Assembly (NCBI GenBank): GCA_017857395.1
Contig: JAFMDF010000004.1
Coordinates: 22,059-86,058, forward strand
DNA from: Bacteroidota bacterium
Lineage (GTDB): Bacteria > Bacteroidota > Bacteroidia > Chitinophagales > Saprospiraceae
Reading direction: 5' to 3'
DNA length: 64,000 nucleotides
Of this stretch, positions 61,969 to 64,000 are shown in pieces. The translations under genes and the position numbers were made by a program. The first letter of the stretch is position 1, and every line of letters starts with the position of its first letter. The notes under the pieces are model-generated. The model saw only the letters and a list, made by a program, of their open reading frames with translations. It did no database searches and was not told the DNA's origin.

Positions 61969-62019
61969 AAAAAAAGTAATTTCTATTTTTTGCATGAAAA
62001 TAAATTTCCACGATACTAT

Positions 62020-63477
62020 TTATTCTGCTTTAGTTACTAGCCCCAACGGTCGAACACCAGTTCCTACTCTATCCGTCAATTTATCTCCTAATTCCTGTCG
62101 AGCCAATTCTGCGTGTTCCAATAATTGAGCGACAATTTCAGGATGTTGCGCCGCCACATCAGTCGACTCACTAATATCATTGTTCAAATCGTATAATTCT
62201 TGTGTAATTAGATTTTGGTCATAATTAATGGGTAAACCATCATCCGTTCCTACTCGGCCATTCAGAGAACGATATTGATGAGGTAAATATAATTTCCAGC
62301 GGCCGTCGCCACTTAAAATACCATGTAATTCATTTTGTTTATAATAAAAATAATAAGCATCATGATGTGGTGGTAAGTCTGTTTTTCCAACCATTAAATG
62401 GTTCATGCTTTTGCCATCAATCTTTTTAGTCGGTAACTTTGCACCCGTTAATTCTGCAATAGTCGGCAAAATATCAATCGTCATAGCTGGATTATTAATC
62501 GTTTGTCCAGCAGGAATTTTAGTCGGCCAACGCATCACACAAGGCACTCTCACGCCACCTTCTAAGGCTGTTCCTTTCCCTTCTCGTAAGGGCAAAGCGA
62601 TTCCAGAATGACCACCATAAGATAACCAAGGGCCATTATCGGAAGTGAAGATGACTAAGGTGTTTTCGTCTAGTCCATTTTCTTTTAAAGTTTTTAAAAT
62701 CTCTCCTGTTGACCAATCTATTTCTTCAATTACATCACCATATAAACCGCCCGCAGATTTACCTTTGAATTTATCTGATACATATAAGGGGACATGCGGC
62801 ATACTATGTGGTACATATAAAAAGAAAGGTTCGTCCTTATGTTTTTGAATGAAATTAATGGCTTTTTCTGTGTATTGGGTGGTAATCTGACTTTGGTCAT
62901 CTAAAGTATCAATCACCGTTTCATTTTCTACTAAAGGCAATACAGGGAAGTTAAAAACACTTCCTTGCCAAGGATGGAATGGCCACATATCATTGGAATA
63001 AGGAATGCCAAAATATTCATCAAAGCCTTGTCGAGTTGGTAATAATTCTGGTTCAGACCCTAAATGCCATTTGCCATAAATAGCGGTGGCATAACCGAGT
63101 GGTTTTAAAATCTCCGCAATTGTTTCTTCTGCTGGATGCAAACCTTTTCCAACATAAGGACTAAATGCACCAGAAATGCCTATTCGATTAGCGTAACAGC
63201 CTGTCAATAAAGAAGACCTAGAAGCGGAACAAACAGGTTGGGAGACATAGAAATTGGTAAACCGTGCGCCTTCTTTTGCCATCTGGTCAATATTCGGCGT
63301 TTTAATATTCGGCGAACCATAACAACTTAAATCTTGATAACCTTGGTCATCTGTGAAAATGAGGACGATATTGGGTGGGCGGTTTTCTTCAATAGTTGAA
63401 GATTCCGCTTGTTGGGTAGGTTGATTACACGCGAAGAGCAAGACAATTAAGGATAGTAACGATAAATGATATTTCAT
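62020..63477 (-). CDS. Lipid-anchored type I sulfatase (arylsulfatase-like)
   Basis: 485 residues with a lipoprotein signal (lipobox LLFAC, Cys17). The sulfatase fold is complete: PNIVLIFTDDQGYQDL with metal Asp43/Asp44, the formylglycine motif CSASR (Cys83; Ala replaces the usual Pro, an accepted variant), YGKWHLG near 139, PFFLYVPHSMPHVPL (~220) and FTSDNGPW (~277). It should hydrolyse sulfate esters outside the cytoplasmic membrane after Cys83 is converted to formylglycine; no anSME maturase is in the window. It is the only intact sulfatase of the three seen here. Confidence 0.93.
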   Translation of the reverse strand: MKYHLSLLSLIVLLFACNQPTQQAESSTIEENRPPNIVLIFTDDQGYQDLSCYGSPNIKTPNIDQMAKEGARFTNFYVSQPVCSASRSSLLTGCYANRIGISGAFSPYVGKGLHPAEETIAEILKPLGYATAIYGKWHLGSEPELLPTRQGFDEYFGIPYSNDMWPFHPWQGSVFNFPVLPLVENETVIDTLDDQSQITTQYTEKAINFIQKHKDEPFFLYVPHSMPHVPLYVSDKFKGKSAGGLYGDVIEEIDWSTGEILKTLKENGLDENTLVIFTSDNGPWLSYGGHSGIALPLREGKGTALEGGVRVPCVMRWPTKIPAGQTINNPAMTIDILPTIAELTGAKLPTKKIDGKSMNHLMVGKTDLPPHHDAYYFYYKQNELHGILSGDGRWKLYLPHQYRSLNGRVGTDDGLPINYDQNLITQELYDLNNDISESTDVAAQHPEIVAQLLEHAELARQELGDKLTDRVGTGVRPLGLVTKAE

Positions 63478-63543
63478 AAGTTTTTCGTTTTTTATGCTGC
63501 AATTTAACGAAAAAACTTAGTAATTATAGTATTACGGTGAAAA

Positions 63544-63589
63544 GTGTGGGTATCTAAAAATAGCGTACGATTCAGGAGAGTCGTGTTAC
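63544..63589. repeat. ACGACTC palindromic repeat, copy 2
   Basis: An 18-base block (63544-63561) identical to the reverse complement of 11947-11964, followed by CGTACGATTC and GAGAGTCGTGTTAC (63564-63589). Only one hairpin arm is present, so this is a shorter version of the 11876 repeat. It lies upstream of the sulfatase gene. Confidence 0.8.
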
Positions 63590-63592
63590 ACT

Positions 63593-63964
63593 TTAAGATT
63601 TACTTGGCGTAAAAACAGCGTAACTTCCAGTTGCCTTAGCTACTAACTTACCTTCATTCCAAACTTCTGATTCTATCATGGCGACTCTTTTGCCTTTGTT
63701 GATAACGGTTGTATGGCAATCTAATACACCTTTTCGAGCTGCTTTTAAATAAGTCATTTTGATTTCAATCGTCGCACATAATTCTCCATTTGCCAAATCT
63801 AGCATTGGATATAAAGCACCGCCCATTCCTGTATCGGCTAAGGAATATAACACCCCACCATGCACCACTTTTTGTGGATTGAAATGAAAATCCTGAATGC
63901 TTAATTGAAAATGGCTTTTACCTTCTTCCCTTGCTACTAATTTAAAGCCTAGTGGTTTGCGCAA
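63593..63964 (-). CDS. PaaI-type hotdog thioesterase
   Basis: 123 residues. The hotdog landmarks FHFNPQKVVHGGVLYSLADTG (~28-48; VHGG loop and catalytic Asp), IEIKMTYLKAARKG (~68) and GKLVAKATGSYAVF (~107) fit PaaI/phenylacetic-acid-type acyl-CoA thioesterases. No ATG exists in frame. The start is a TTG at 63964, 14 bases after what appears to be the stop (63979-63981) of another minus-strand gene whose end, reading EIEEY, is cut by the right edge. That tail alone is too short to identify. Confidence 0.88.
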   Translation of the reverse strand: MRKPLGFKLVAREEGKSHFQLSIQDFHFNPQKVVHGGVLYSLADTGMGGALYPMLDLANGELCATIEIKMTYLKAARKGVLDCHTTVINKGKRVAMIESEVWNEGKLVAKATGSYAVFTPSKS

Positions 63965-64000
63965 GAAGTTAGCGGCAGTTAATATTCTTCAATTTCTTTC

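Noticed and set aside
1..64000. tRNA, rRNA, CRISPR arrays, prophage or complete insertion sequences
   Set aside because: No T-loop-like GGTTCRANYCC with a matching acceptor stem, no rRNA blocks, no regularly spaced identical repeats with unique spacers, and no transposase, integrase or phage structural gene was seen.

Overview
The window looks like a chromosomal stretch of an AT-rich Bacteroidota. Evidence: a type IX secretion C-terminal sorting domain, SusC-type TonB receptors with an N-terminal carboxypeptidase-like domain, ECF sigma factors of the Bacteroidota kind, a LytS/LytTR pair, weak ribosome-binding sites and two good matches to the Bacteroidota promoter (TTG-N20-TACCTTTG). Gene content and the many short intergenic palindromes would fit a Saprospirales-like member, but that placement is a guess. 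I saw no rRNA, tRNA, CRISPR array, prophage or full-length insertion sequence.

Layout. 1-12 kb: end of a GH3/beta-lactamase fusion (cut by the left edge), smpB, an orphan ECF sigma factor, a HAD phosphatase, a Met-rich secreted protein, a divergent amidase/LptD-like pair, rpoN and an internally deleted sulfatase. 12-27 kb: polA, a NatA/NatB-like ABC exporter, rhodanese, a haloacetate-dehalogenase-like hydrolase, two accessory genes (a beta-propeller-like lipoprotein and a protein with a possible nuclease domain), murB, a nucleoside-type MFS permease and a large membrane protein. 26.5-28.6 kb: a Nudix-type regulator divergent from galK. 28.8-35 kb: a minus-strand operon that I recognise as the STM4011-STM4015 cassette of unknown function (two radical SAM enzymes, an alkaline-phosphatase/sulfatase-fold protein, an ATP-grasp-like protein and a WGR-LRR protein), headed by a HAD phosphatase. 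35-58 kb: TPMT-type methyltransferase, a VIT-domain surface protein, two TonB-dependent receptors, ABA4-like and other membrane proteins, LytS/LytTR, a membrane nucleotide cyclase, two thioredoxin-fold proteins, rsmG, DUF423, an M32 carboxypeptidase, a fatty acid desaturase, a second ECF sigma factor, an OmpR/histidine-kinase pair and a DinB/YfiT gene. 58-64 kb: a small membrane protein, a Wzz-like protein, gatB, an arylsulfatase and a PaaI-type thioesterase.

The most notable content is structural. A 138-bp non-coding mobile element (MITE-like, TA target duplication) is present twice, identical and in opposite orientation. One copy interrupts the sulfatase gene of the STM4011-4015 cassette, and removing it with one TA restores the reading frame exactly. 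The other sits in the stop codon of the DinB/YfiT gene. That same DinB gene also carries a second, unrelated 91-bp palindromic element with a 9-bp target duplication near its 5' end. A third gene, the sulfatase at 11.3-11.7 kb, has lost its middle by deletion.

Many intergenic gaps are filled by short words repeated every 7-8 bp, usually abutting a stop or start codon and often paired with an inverted copy, so that they can form long hairpins. The words differ from gap to gap while the period stays the same. Several other short palindrome families recur, one with two compensatory base-pair changes between copies.
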